This document shows, in pieces, positions 41,941 through 50,173 of a stretch of 64,000 nt of DNA. The stretch is from Bacteroidales bacterium. Its GTDB lineage: Bacteria > Bacteroidota > Bacteroidia > Bacteroidales > VadinHA17. Each line of letters starts with the position of its first letter. Positions within the stretch are counted from its first letter, which is position 1. A program made the position numbers and the translations under genes. A model generated the notes under the pieces. It made no database searches. It worked only from the letters and a program-made list of their open reading frames with translations, and was not told the DNA's origin. The DNA lies in contig JAIPBU010000017.1 in NCBI GenBank assembly GCA_021738535.1, positions 1-64,000 of the forward strand, written 5' to 3'.

Positions 41941-44802
41941 TCAATCAGAAAAGTATTTAATTAATATTTTTCGTATATCCTCCTGCTTAACAGGCTTTGA
42001 AATAAATTCCCTGATGCCTGATATCTCTGCTTTTCTTATAGACTCGGTAGCGCTGTCGGCGCTCAAAGCAATGATAACAGTATCAGGAGATTCATCAAGG
42101 ATCTGTCTCGAAGCACTGTAGCCGTCCATAACCGGCATTATGAGGTCCATGAAAATAATATCATACTTTTTATTATTCGCCTTTTCCAATCCCTCCCTGC
42201 CGTTAACTGCGAGATCTGTTTCATAGCCAATGCTCTTCAGTATTGTTGCAGCCACTTTCTGGCTGATAAGGTTATCTTCAACAACGAGAATATCCAGATC
42301 TTTTGTTATGGATTTTACTGTATCCGGATGCACATCTGCTTCAATATTGGGGAACCTGTTCTGTACAATATCAAACAACTCACTCATATGATATGGTTTA
42401 ACAAGGTAATCATCCACGCCAAAATGTATGCACCTGGCATAATTACCTTTCTTATCATTAGAGCTTACCATAATGATATTGAATTTTTTATAAAGATTTT
42501 CCTCCCATATTTTCTTTGCCACATCAAAGCCATCAAAGTCCGGAGCATCAATAATAACTATCATCCTGTACCTTTCACCGGTATGCTCAAGGTTAGATTT
42601 TATGAGGCTGATGGTTTGTTTTTGCCAGCCCGTAACATAAGTGGCAAGACCAAATTTATGCAAGCCGCCCAGCAGTTCTTCATCTCTTCGCCGGCTTCCG
42701 CTAATAACCAGGGTTTTTATATCCGAGTAGTTTTTAATCTCCCCGGCCCCGTAATCTTTATCAATACGTTTGTTGGAATAAACCTTAATGCTGAAAACAA
42801 AATGAGCACCCTGTTTTTCAGGGTCATCAGAAATACCGGAGGGAGTGCTAGCCTGGAGGGATCCTCCCATCATTTCTATTAACTGCTTCGAGATAAGGCT
42901 GCCAAGTCCTTTGCCCTGGTAATCAGTTACACTGCTGCTCTCAGCCTTAATGTAATCTCCGAACATTTTTTTAAGTGTGGCCTCATCATACCCTTTGCCG
43001 GTATCTTTAAGGTCAAACTTAAGAAACATAACACCCTGCCCTGCATCTTCCGCTTTCATCTCCAGTTTTACCCTTCCTTCATCAGTATGCTCAAGCGATG
43101 CAGTAAGAAGGTTCGTAATAACCTGGCGTATCCTGAAAGGATCACCTATTACACTTTCCGGTATATCAGGACTGACACTGTAATCAAGTTCAACCTTTTC
43201 CCTTACTACGGTTCTTGCCACGTTCAGACAATATTCAATTTCTTTAACTGGTTCGAAAGGTATTTCATCAAGCATCAGCCTGCCTGCCTCAATCCTGGAA
43301 AAGTCCAGCAGATCATTTATAATACCGAGCAGCAGATCAGATGAATTTTTAATAAGGTTAATAACCGATTTCGTTTCCTCACTTTGCTCTTTCTTTGCCA
43401 GTATATCGATCATCCCGATAATACCATTCAATGGCGTTCGTATTTCATGGCTCATCTTGGTGAGAAACTCGGATTTTGCCTCATTTGCCTTTGCTTCCTG
43501 CTTACGCGCCACTTCAAGCAAAGTAACATCCATAAGAACTACCATGTTAGCCTCTTTGCCCTGGTATTTCACAGGTATTTCTTTTCGGTAAAGAACTATA
43601 TCGACACCATTTTTCCTGACCAGCATAAACTGGTTTGGCTCAAAGCCCGAACCCAGGTTCTCGGCAAAATAGAGGCCCTCGCCTGAATGCAGGGACTCAG
43701 GCATTAATTTACCTTCCATTTCAGCGTTGCTGCTATAATCAAACATTGTAGCGGCACTATCATTGGCTTTGAGTATCTCGTTCCCTTTGTTTACTACAAC
43801 AACACCAACAGGCATTAATTCAATAAGCCTAACAAAAGTCTTTTCAGATTCAGCCAGTCGCCTGGCGGCATCAGCCTGTTTTCGTATATAGCTTCTGAAC
43901 ATCAGTACCAGCAGCAATACTAGTATAAGGGTTGCAGAAACTATCAGGAGGGAATTCCTGATTATGTATACCTGGTAAAAATCGGCAGGTGCTGAAAAAA
44001 CCATTCCAAAATCCCTTCTCAGCAATTCAACGGCATAATAAGAAGAAATAACCTGCCTTTCTTTATCTCCGGCTATAATATAATGTTTGAGGTTGCTGTT
44101 CACTCCCTCATTAATGTCTTCCTGTATGCGACTGAGGTTTTTAATCTCAATTGCAGATATATTATCGTTGTTTGCAAGGTTATCGTCATAATAGTTGGAC
44201 ATTACAACCTGACCTTCATTGTCTATCAACCACTGCCACTGTTGATCCTCGAGTTTATACTTCTTAAATATATTATTAAAGTAACTCATGTAATCTACTG
44301 TAACAATGATATTTCCAACAACTTCATTGTTCTTAAAAACAGGCATAACAAGATTCCATTTATTCCTGCTTGGCATCAGTTCATCCCTTCGTTTAAGATC
44401 AGTCTGATCTTGTGAAAGGAAGGTATTGGCTATCCACTCATCATCTTCGGAGTCTTTATACAACATGAATACCTGTGTGTTATCACCATTATATTCTATT
44501 GTTTCGATAAAATAATCATACTTGCTGTAGTAAAATTTAAACTTATTAATGATCCTTTCCTTCACCCCGGGCATATCATCATTAAAAAAATCATGCAGGT
44601 TCTCCTCCATAATTATCTGGTTAAGATCACTTTCAAAAGTAATGTTGGTATTATTAACCTCAGCCCCAATTATAGCTACCTGCTGGCCAAGGAGGTCTTT
44701 AACATACTGGATCTGCTTAGTGTACAGGTTATTATAATATATGCCGTTTATCAGCAATATTATCACAAACAGTATACCAGTGAGTATGCCCAGTCTTTTC
44801 AT
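41941..44802 (-). CDS. Hybrid histidine kinase with two receiver domains
   Basis: 953 residues. A signal-anchor helix (ILTGILFVIILLINGIYY), an outer CACHE-like domain and a second helix (LLIVSATLILVLLLVLMF) are followed by PAS, HisKA (KMSHEIRTPLNGIIGM), HATPase and two REC domains. REC1 is weak, with Asp in IVIIDAPDFDG. REC2 is canonical, with Asp in IIFMDLIMPVMDGYSA. In the HATPase the N box reads NLLTASLEHT where NLLxNAxKFT is expected, so the magnesium-binding Asn and the Lys are lost. G1 (DTGKGYDE) and G2 (GKGLGSLISKQL) also deviate. Kinase activity may be reduced or absent. Confidence 0.88.
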   Translation of the reverse strand: MKRLGILTGILFVIILLINGIYYNNLYTKQIQYVKDLLGQQVAIIGAEVNNTNITFESDLNQIIMEENLHDFFNDDMPGVKERIINKFKFYYSKYDYFIETIEYNGDNTQVFMLYKDSEDDEWIANTFLSQDQTDLKRRDELMPSRNKWNLVMPVFKNNEVVGNIIVTVDYMSYFNNIFKKYKLEDQQWQWLIDNEGQVVMSNYYDDNLANNDNISAIEIKNLSRIQEDINEGVNSNLKHYIIAGDKERQVISSYYAVELLRRDFGMVFSAPADFYQVYIIRNSLLIVSATLILVLLLVLMFRSYIRKQADAARRLAESEKTFVRLIELMPVGVVVVNKGNEILKANDSAATMFDYSSNAEMEGKLMPESLHSGEGLYFAENLGSGFEPNQFMLVRKNGVDIVLYRKEIPVKYQGKEANMVVLMDVTLLEVARKQEAKANEAKSEFLTKMSHEIRTPLNGIIGMIDILAKKEQSEETKSVINLIKNSSDLLLGIINDLLDFSRIEAGRLMLDEIPFEPVKEIEYCLNVARTVVREKVELDYSVSPDIPESVIGDPFRIRQVITNLLTASLEHTDEGRVKLEMKAEDAGQGVMFLKFDLKDTGKGYDEATLKKMFGDYIKAESSSVTDYQGKGLGSLISKQLIEMMGGSLQASTPSGISDDPEKQGAHFVFSIKVYSNKRIDKDYGAGEIKNYSDIKTLVISGSRRRDEELLGGLHKFGLATYVTGWQKQTISLIKSNLEHTGERYRMIVIIDAPDFDGFDVAKKIWEENLYKKFNIIMVSSNDKKGNYARCIHFGVDDYLVKPYHMSELFDIVQNRFPNIEADVHPDTVKSITKDLDILVVEDNLISQKVAATILKSIGYETDLAVNGREGLEKANNKKYDIIFMDLIMPVMDGYSASRQILDESPDTVIIALSADSATESIRKAEISGIREFISKPVKQEDIRKILIKYFSD

Positions 44803-44861
44803 AAAGGATGAAACTTGTAATTAGTGCTTAAAGATAGCTTATTTTAAAAACTAGCAACAAT

Positions 44862-45788
44862 TTATCTGTACTTAGAATTGTTGTCTTCCAGTATGCTCAG
44901 ATAGCTGTTGTACCTGGACCATTCTATATCCCCGTTAACAACACTGTTCTTTACCTCACATCCCGGTTCATCAAGATGGAGGCAATTATGGTACCTGCAA
45001 GCCTTTGATAACCTGAATATTTCCGGGAAGAAATGATATATTTCCTCCTTATCCATATCAATCATTCCAAAACCCTTAATACCCGGTGTATCTATTATAT
45101 AGGTGTTATTATTTACAGCATACATTTCAGAAAATGTTGTTGTATGTTTTCCTGACATATGGTAATCTGAAAGTTTTTCAACCCTGGCCTCCAGTGAAGG
45201 ATTAAGTAAGTTTATCAGGGTTGATTTGCCAACGCCGGAATTACCTGTAAGCAGCGTGACTTTGCCTTGAACTATAGTTGCCAGTTCAGATTTTTCATTT
45301 TCGTTTATCAGTGAAACGCCAAAGGACCTGTAGCCTATTTCATTGTACAATGCTACCAGCTCATCCATTTTTTTACGCTCATGATCAGCATATAAATCTG
45401 TCTTGTTAAATACCACAAGAGCAGGTATCCTGTATGCTTCTGCTGAGGCCAGCACCCTGTCTATAAACTCTGCGTGTGTTTCGGGCATCTTTATTGTTGC
45501 AAGAATAATCAGCTGGTCAATATTGGCTGCAATTATCTGCGATTCTTTTGAAAGCTTTGAAGACTTTCTTATTATGTAGTTTCTTCGTTTTTCGATTTCT
45601 GTAATTATCGCACTACCCTGTACCTTTTCTTCCTCGAATTTCACATAATCGCCCACAGCAACAGGATTGGTTGTTCTTATACCTTTCATCCTGAACTTTC
45701 CCTTAATGACACATTCAGTAATATTCCCCGAGCTGTCAATGACCCTGCTCCTGTTTCCGGTCGATTTTATTACCAGGCCCCTTTTCAT
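44862..45788 (-). CDS. rsgA: Ribosome assembly GTPase RsgA
   Basis: 308 residues with an N-terminal OB fold (GLVIKSTGNRSRVIDSSGNI). The circularly permuted GTPase domain reads NKTD (VVFNKTDLY), then the P-loop LLTGNSGVGKSTLINLL, then IIDTPGIKGFG. The C-terminal zinc finger is ACRYHNCLHLDEPGCEVKNS. RsgA binds the 30S subunit late in assembly. All motifs and the length are normal. It is monocistronic or at the head of the minus-strand kinase/mnmH transcript; the upstream gap is filled by short palindrome-like repeats. Confidence 0.95.
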   Translation of the reverse strand: MKRGLVIKSTGNRSRVIDSSGNITECVIKGKFRMKGIRTTNPVAVGDYVKFEEEKVQGSAIITEIEKRRNYIIRKSSKLSKESQIIAANIDQLIILATIKMPETHAEFIDRVLASAEAYRIPALVVFNKTDLYADHERKKMDELVALYNEIGYRSFGVSLINENEKSELATIVQGKVTLLTGNSGVGKSTLINLLNPSLEARVEKLSDYHMSGKHTTTFSEMYAVNNNTYIIDTPGIKGFGMIDMDKEEIYHFFPEIFRLSKACRYHNCLHLDEPGCEVKNSVVNGDIEWSRYNSYLSILEDNNSKYR

Positions 45789-45810
45789 GTAAGCAAAGAT
45801 AGTCTAATAA

Positions 45811-45921
45811 TGGAATAATGGATTAATGGATTATTGGGTATTATTTAACAAGCAGTATGCATATTAAATTTTACTATATTCCCTACCCATCATTCCATTA
45901 TTCCAATAATCCATCATTCCA
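45811..45921. repeat. Inverted AT-rich repeat of ATTCCA/TGGAAT units
   Basis: TAATGGAATAATGGATTAAT near 45811 faces CATTCCATTATTCCAATAAT near 45890 in opposite orientation; together they could form a long stem across the gap between rsgA and the amidase gene. The right arm overlaps the last codons of the amidase gene. The same words recur at 47717-47751. Confidence 0.65.
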
Positions 45922-47590
45922 TAAACAGGGGCGGGTGTTTTTCATCGAATCCCGTTGCTTCCTGGTATTTACTTGCTGCCAGCAGTATACTGGCCTCATC
46001 GAACAGGTTGCCGATAAATGAAATACTTGTGGGGCTGTTATCTTCATTAAAGCCATTGGGAACGACAACACAGGGATGGCCGGTCAGGTTTGTTATCAGC
46101 AATTGCCCTCCCCTGAAACTGGGTGTTATGATAACATCATAATCGCCCATTATTTCTTCCATTTTCTGCATCAGCAATGTTCTGTACCTGTTTGCCTGGA
46201 TGTACTCAACGGCAGGTATAAAACGTGCTGACCTGAAAGTATTGGGCCAGCTCCAGTCTTCCTGTGCAGTAAGCAGGCTGTCCACCCTGCTCCTTGTAAG
46301 CTCATCAAATGCTGCTGCTGCTTCGGCATACAAAATAATTCTCAGGCTGTTAACCGGTATATCTTCGAACTCAAATTTAACGGGTATAAGTTCCACTCCC
46401 ATATTATCAAAAACGGTAAGCACCTCGAGATCATTGGGCTGGTTATCATAATCTCCTTTAAAAGCATCTTTAAGGTATCCTATTTTCAGTTTTTTTATGT
46501 CTTTATTAAAGTCATAGTTAAAGGGTTTATTGATAACTGTCTTATCTATACCGTCTGCTCCTCTTATAACATCAAAAACAAGTGCACAATCGTCAGCAGA
46601 CCTGCATATCGGGCCAATTTTATCCATGCTCCAGCTTAGTGCCATAGCTCCAGCACGGCTTACCCTTCCGAATGTTGGTCTCAGTCCGCTTACCCCACAG
46701 CGTGTTGAAGGAGAGACTATCGACCCCAGGGTTTCAGTACCTATACTGAAACCAACCAGACCTGCTGCTGTTGCCGATGCTGATCCGGCCGAGCTGCCGC
46801 TGGAGCCCTGTTCGGGATTCCAGGGATTCCGGGATACTCCTCCAAACCAGATATCACCCATTGCAAGGGCACCCATCGAAAGTTTAGCAACCAGTACAGC
46901 TCCTGCTTCCTCCAGCTTCTCCACAACAGTGGCAGTTTCATCAATAACCTGGTTCTCATATGGCTTTGCACCCCAGGTGGTTTTATAGCCTTTCACTGCC
47001 AGCAGGTCTTTTACTCCATAAGGTATCCCGTGCAATGGTCCTTTATAATTTCCTTCGGCTATCTCCCTGTCAGCTTTTTCCGCCTGTTCAAGTGCAAGAT
47101 TTTCTGTAATGCTTACAACGCAGAATAATGAATCATCATACTTTCTTAGCCTGTCAAGGTAAATTTTTGTCAGTTCCACCGAGCTAAGATCCCCGTTCCT
47201 GATCAGCTGCGACAGCTCGCTGACTGTCATAAAAGCGATTTCATCCTTACTATCCGGCAGTTTAACCTTGCTTACTGCTACCGGGTTGGCATAATCTCTT
47301 GTTCCGGGCTCATCAGGATTCACAAGGGGCTGAAAAAGCAGGGCAGGCGAAACACTGTTATCCAGGCTGTGCTGACGCATACCCCTGTACATTGCAAGGT
47401 TACGTTTTAAAAATCCCTGCATCTGCCTGTGCTGGGCCGTGTCAAATTCGAGTCCGCTGAGGTTCTCTGCATTAACTATAATTGAATCATTGAGCAGGGC
47501 CAGTGATTCCTGTTCTTCCCCGCCGGAATTATTACATGAAGCCACTGCTGTAACAGCAATGATAATTGCAAGCAACTTGAAGCTTTTCAT
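45914..47590 (-). CDS. Exported amidase (amidase signature family)
   Basis: 558 residues with a lipobox signal (IIAVTAVASCNNSGGEE), so it is a lipoprotein, unlike cytosolic GatA. After an extra N-terminal about 120 residues the amidase core begins: the catalytic Lys in GIPYGVKDLLAVKG, and the Ser-cis-Ser loop GSSGSSAGSASATAAGLVGF, followed by GTETLGSIVSPS. The C-terminal part is normal. The family hydrolyses amide bonds of many kinds; a periplasmic role against peptides or amide-bearing nutrients is likely. It lies upstream of no obvious operon partner. Confidence 0.9.
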   Translation of the reverse strand: MKSFKLLAIIIAVTAVASCNNSGGEEQESLALLNDSIIVNAENLSGLEFDTAQHRQMQGFLKRNLAMYRGMRQHSLDNSVSPALLFQPLVNPDEPGTRDYANPVAVSKVKLPDSKDEIAFMTVSELSQLIRNGDLSSVELTKIYLDRLRKYDDSLFCVVSITENLALEQAEKADREIAEGNYKGPLHGIPYGVKDLLAVKGYKTTWGAKPYENQVIDETATVVEKLEEAGAVLVAKLSMGALAMGDIWFGGVSRNPWNPEQGSSGSSAGSASATAAGLVGFSIGTETLGSIVSPSTRCGVSGLRPTFGRVSRAGAMALSWSMDKIGPICRSADDCALVFDVIRGADGIDKTVINKPFNYDFNKDIKKLKIGYLKDAFKGDYDNQPNDLEVLTVFDNMGVELIPVKFEFEDIPVNSLRIILYAEAAAAFDELTRSRVDSLLTAQEDWSWPNTFRSARFIPAVEYIQANRYRTLLMQKMEEIMGDYDVIITPSFRGGQLLITNLTGHPCVVVPNGFNEDNSPTSISFIGNLFDEASILLAASKYQEATGFDEKHPPLFME

Positions 47591-47716
47591 AACAAAGTGT
47601 TTTGGTTTGCTGCAAAATACAAAAATCCAATGAATAATTATGGAATACTGGAATATTGGAAAGCTGGATAGGGCTGCCAGTAAAATTTAATATGAATACT
47701 GCATGTTAAGGACACT

Positions 47717-47751
47717 CATTATTCCATTATTCCATCATTCCAATAATCCAA
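47717..47751. repeat. ATTCCA-type repeat between amidase and PFK genes
   Basis: CATTATTCCATTATTCCATC followed by ATTCCAATAATCCA. These are the same words as in 45890-45921. A partly matching inverted stretch (TATGGAATACTGGAATATTGG) lies at about 47638-47661. Confidence 0.6.
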
Positions 47752-47765
47752 CTTTCTATTTGGAT

Positions 47766-48971
47766 TTAGCTTTCCGAAGCCATCAGGAAGAATGGTTTCA
47801 TCTCGAAACTGTGATAATGTGGCCTGAGGCGCTCAACATTATAATAATGATCCACGCTGATAAGTTTCTTTGTTTTCACAACCACATCGATGGGTACATT
47901 GTCATACCTGCCGTTTTTCAGAACTACCAGCCTTCCGTGTATTCCTTTCAGGATCAGGTCAAGAGCAAGATTACCGTAGGCCATTGGCACAATTGAATCG
48001 AGTGCATCAGGGTCTCCACCCCTTACCATGTAACCAAGCTTCTGGTTTATCACGTTAATCGTTTTTCCCTTATTGTATTTTGAAGAAAGGTTTTTTATTT
48101 CATTTGAGACAAGATCTCCTATACCACCCAGCTTGGCATGACCGTAGGCATCTTTCTGGTTGTCAGTAAAAATCATCTCTCCTCCTTCGAACATAGATCC
48201 TTCACTTACCAGTACAACCGAATATTTACTTGGATTGGCATTCCTGTCTTCTACAAGCAGTTTAGTAAGATGATCAATCTTAAATTTATATTCAGGTATT
48301 ACACAGCGATTAGCCGATCCCGCCATGGTTGGCAGCATGGCAGTAAAACCCGCATACCGGCCGAACACTTCAAGCACCATAATTCTTTCGTGCGAGCCTG
48401 CCGAAGTACGAAGGCTGTTTGTCATCTGTATTGTCCGGGTTACGCATGTACTGAAGCCAATACAATAATCAGTTCCAGGTACATCATTATCCATTGTCTT
48501 GGGTATTGCAACCACATTTACCCCTTGCTTGTACAAATGTACACCATAGCTCAGGGTATCATCACCACCTATTGGTATAAGATAATCAACACCCAACCAT
48601 TCAAGGTTTTTTATCACCTCGGGGGTCAGGTCGTTTACCTCTTCATTATATGTATCTCTCAGATGCTCCGGTAGTGATGTTTTGGGAACATGGCTGGGCC
48701 TGGTCCTTGATGTATGCAGAAATGTGCCTCCGGTACGTCCGGCCTTATTTACAATATCATCAGTCAGTACCTGGTAACACGCACTGTTGTCTGCTTTGTT
48801 ATCCCTTATAAGTTCAATAATTCCGCCCCACCCTCTGCGCAGACCAATTACTGTATAACCTTCACGGTTTGCCCTGATGGTTACCGCCCTGATGGCCGGA
48901 TTCAATCCCGGCACATCGCCACCACCTGTAAGAATAGCAATAACTCCTTTGTTAGTTTTCTTTTTAGCCAT
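47766..48971 (-). CDS. 6-phosphofructokinase, pyrophosphate-type by motif
   Basis: 401 residues. The N-terminal phosphate loop is AILTGGGDVPGLNPAIRA. The donor-site motif is IPIGGDDTLSYG, and the catalytic loop is IPKTMDNDVPGTDYCIGFS. In this family ATP users have GGDG and PGTIDND, while pyrophosphate users have GGDD and PKTIDND, so this enzyme should use pyrophosphate. It phosphorylates fructose 6-phosphate reversibly in glycolysis. The fructose-binding part EVFGRYAGFTAM is normal. Upstream, CAAAATTA (49044-49051, minus strand TAATTTTG) may serve as its -7 box. Confidence 0.92.
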   Translation of the reverse strand: MAKKKTNKGVIAILTGGGDVPGLNPAIRAVTIRANREGYTVIGLRRGWGGIIELIRDNKADNSACYQVLTDDIVNKAGRTGGTFLHTSRTRPSHVPKTSLPEHLRDTYNEEVNDLTPEVIKNLEWLGVDYLIPIGGDDTLSYGVHLYKQGVNVVAIPKTMDNDVPGTDYCIGFSTCVTRTIQMTNSLRTSAGSHERIMVLEVFGRYAGFTAMLPTMAGSANRCVIPEYKFKIDHLTKLLVEDRNANPSKYSVVLVSEGSMFEGGEMIFTDNQKDAYGHAKLGGIGDLVSNEIKNLSSKYNKGKTINVINQKLGYMVRGGDPDALDSIVPMAYGNLALDLILKGIHGRLVVLKNGRYDNVPIDVVVKTKKLISVDHYYNVERLRPHYHSFEMKPFFLMASES

Positions 48972-49175
48972 AATATTCGTAACGATTTATTAATTACCCT
49001 GTTTTCCAACAGCCGATAAAAATAAGATATTTGTAAATAGAAGCAAAATTATAATATTATATCCTTTTAATTTTGCATAGAAAAGGCATAATAAGCCAAA
49101 AACTCAACTAAGACAAATAAAAAACAACAAAGGGGTTCAGGATGAAAAAGTGAATAATAATTCCTATTTTTAAAT

Positions 49176-50096
49176 ATGGCAAAATCAGGAAAAGGATCTG
49201 TTCTTATTACAGGGGGATCCGGACTGGTAGGCAGGAAATTAATCCCTGCCCTGGCAGCTTCGGGTTATGAAGTGCGTGTATTGTCACGGCGAAAGTCAGA
49301 TATACCGGGGGCAAAGACGTATAAGTGGAATATTAAAGATCAGTATATTGAGGATGGAGCTCTTGAGCACCTTGATCACATCATCCACCTGGCAGGTTCC
49401 AGTATTGGAAAGGGAAGGTGGACAAAATCACGGAAACAATCTATAATGGACAGCCGTGTACTGTCTGCCCGCTTGCTTTTTGACAGCATTGAAAAAAGAA
49501 ATCCTGAATTAAAATCATTTACCAGTGCATCGGCAACAGGTTATTATGGTGCTGTTACCACGGATAAAGAATTTACTGAAGCAGATCCCCCGGGAGATGA
49601 TTTTGCCGCCCGGGTATGCATTAAGTGGGAAGAGCAGGCCGGGTTATTCCGATCAGGAGGTTACCGCACATCTGTTGTCAGGACCGGGATTGTACTGTCA
49701 AAGAAAGAAGGAATGCTAACAAGGGTAATGCCCACAATTAACATGAGGTTTTCACCGCTCTTTGGTAAAGGCAGGCAGTATTTACCATGGATACATATTG
49801 ATGATCTCACAGGAATCTACATGAAAATACTGAACGACCCCTCAGTCGATGGTATTTATAATGCCGTCTCACCCGGGCCTGCAACTTACAGGGACTTTAT
49901 CAAAACACTTTCTTCAGTAACGGATAAAAAGGTATTTATGCCTGCCACGCCTGAATTACCATGGAAGCTTCTTTTTGGTGAAAAATCACAGATCCTGCTT
50001 GAAGGCAGTCGTGTTTCTGCAGAAAAAGTTATTAATGCAGGTTATAAATTCAGCTACACGCAGCTTAAAGATGCACTTGCTGAATTGCTAATTTAG
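49176..50096 (+). CDS. TIGR01777-family epimerase-like protein
   Basis: 306 residues. The Rossmann loop is VLITGGSGLVGRKLIPALA. It is followed by HIIHLAGSSIGKGRWTKSRK, a hallmark of the TIGR01777 (YfcH) group, then TSASATGYYG with the catalytic-site Tyr. The DUF1731 C-terminal region includes LPWKLLFGEKSQILLEGSRV. The family is an extended short-chain dehydrogenase of unknown substrate. It is divergently placed from the phosphofructokinase gene. A -7-like TAATTTTG (49068-49075) lies about 100 bases upstream. Confidence 0.92.
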   Translation: MAKSGKGSVLITGGSGLVGRKLIPALAASGYEVRVLSRRKSDIPGAKTYKWNIKDQYIEDGALEHLDHIIHLAGSSIGKGRWTKSRKQSIMDSRVLSARLLFDSIEKRNPELKSFTSASATGYYGAVTTDKEFTEADPPGDDFAARVCIKWEEQAGLFRSGGYRTSVVRTGIVLSKKEGMLTRVMPTINMRFSPLFGKGRQYLPWIHIDDLTGIYMKILNDPSVDGIYNAVSPGPATYRDFIKTLSSVTDKKVFMPATPELPWKLLFGEKSQILLEGSRVSAEKVINAGYKFSYTQLKDALAELLI

Positions 50097-50173
50097 TATT
50101 TTTGATGCGGCTTTCTATATCTTAGATCGTAAATCTAAGTTCTTCCTTTTCGTTTTTCGCTATTCTCTATTCG

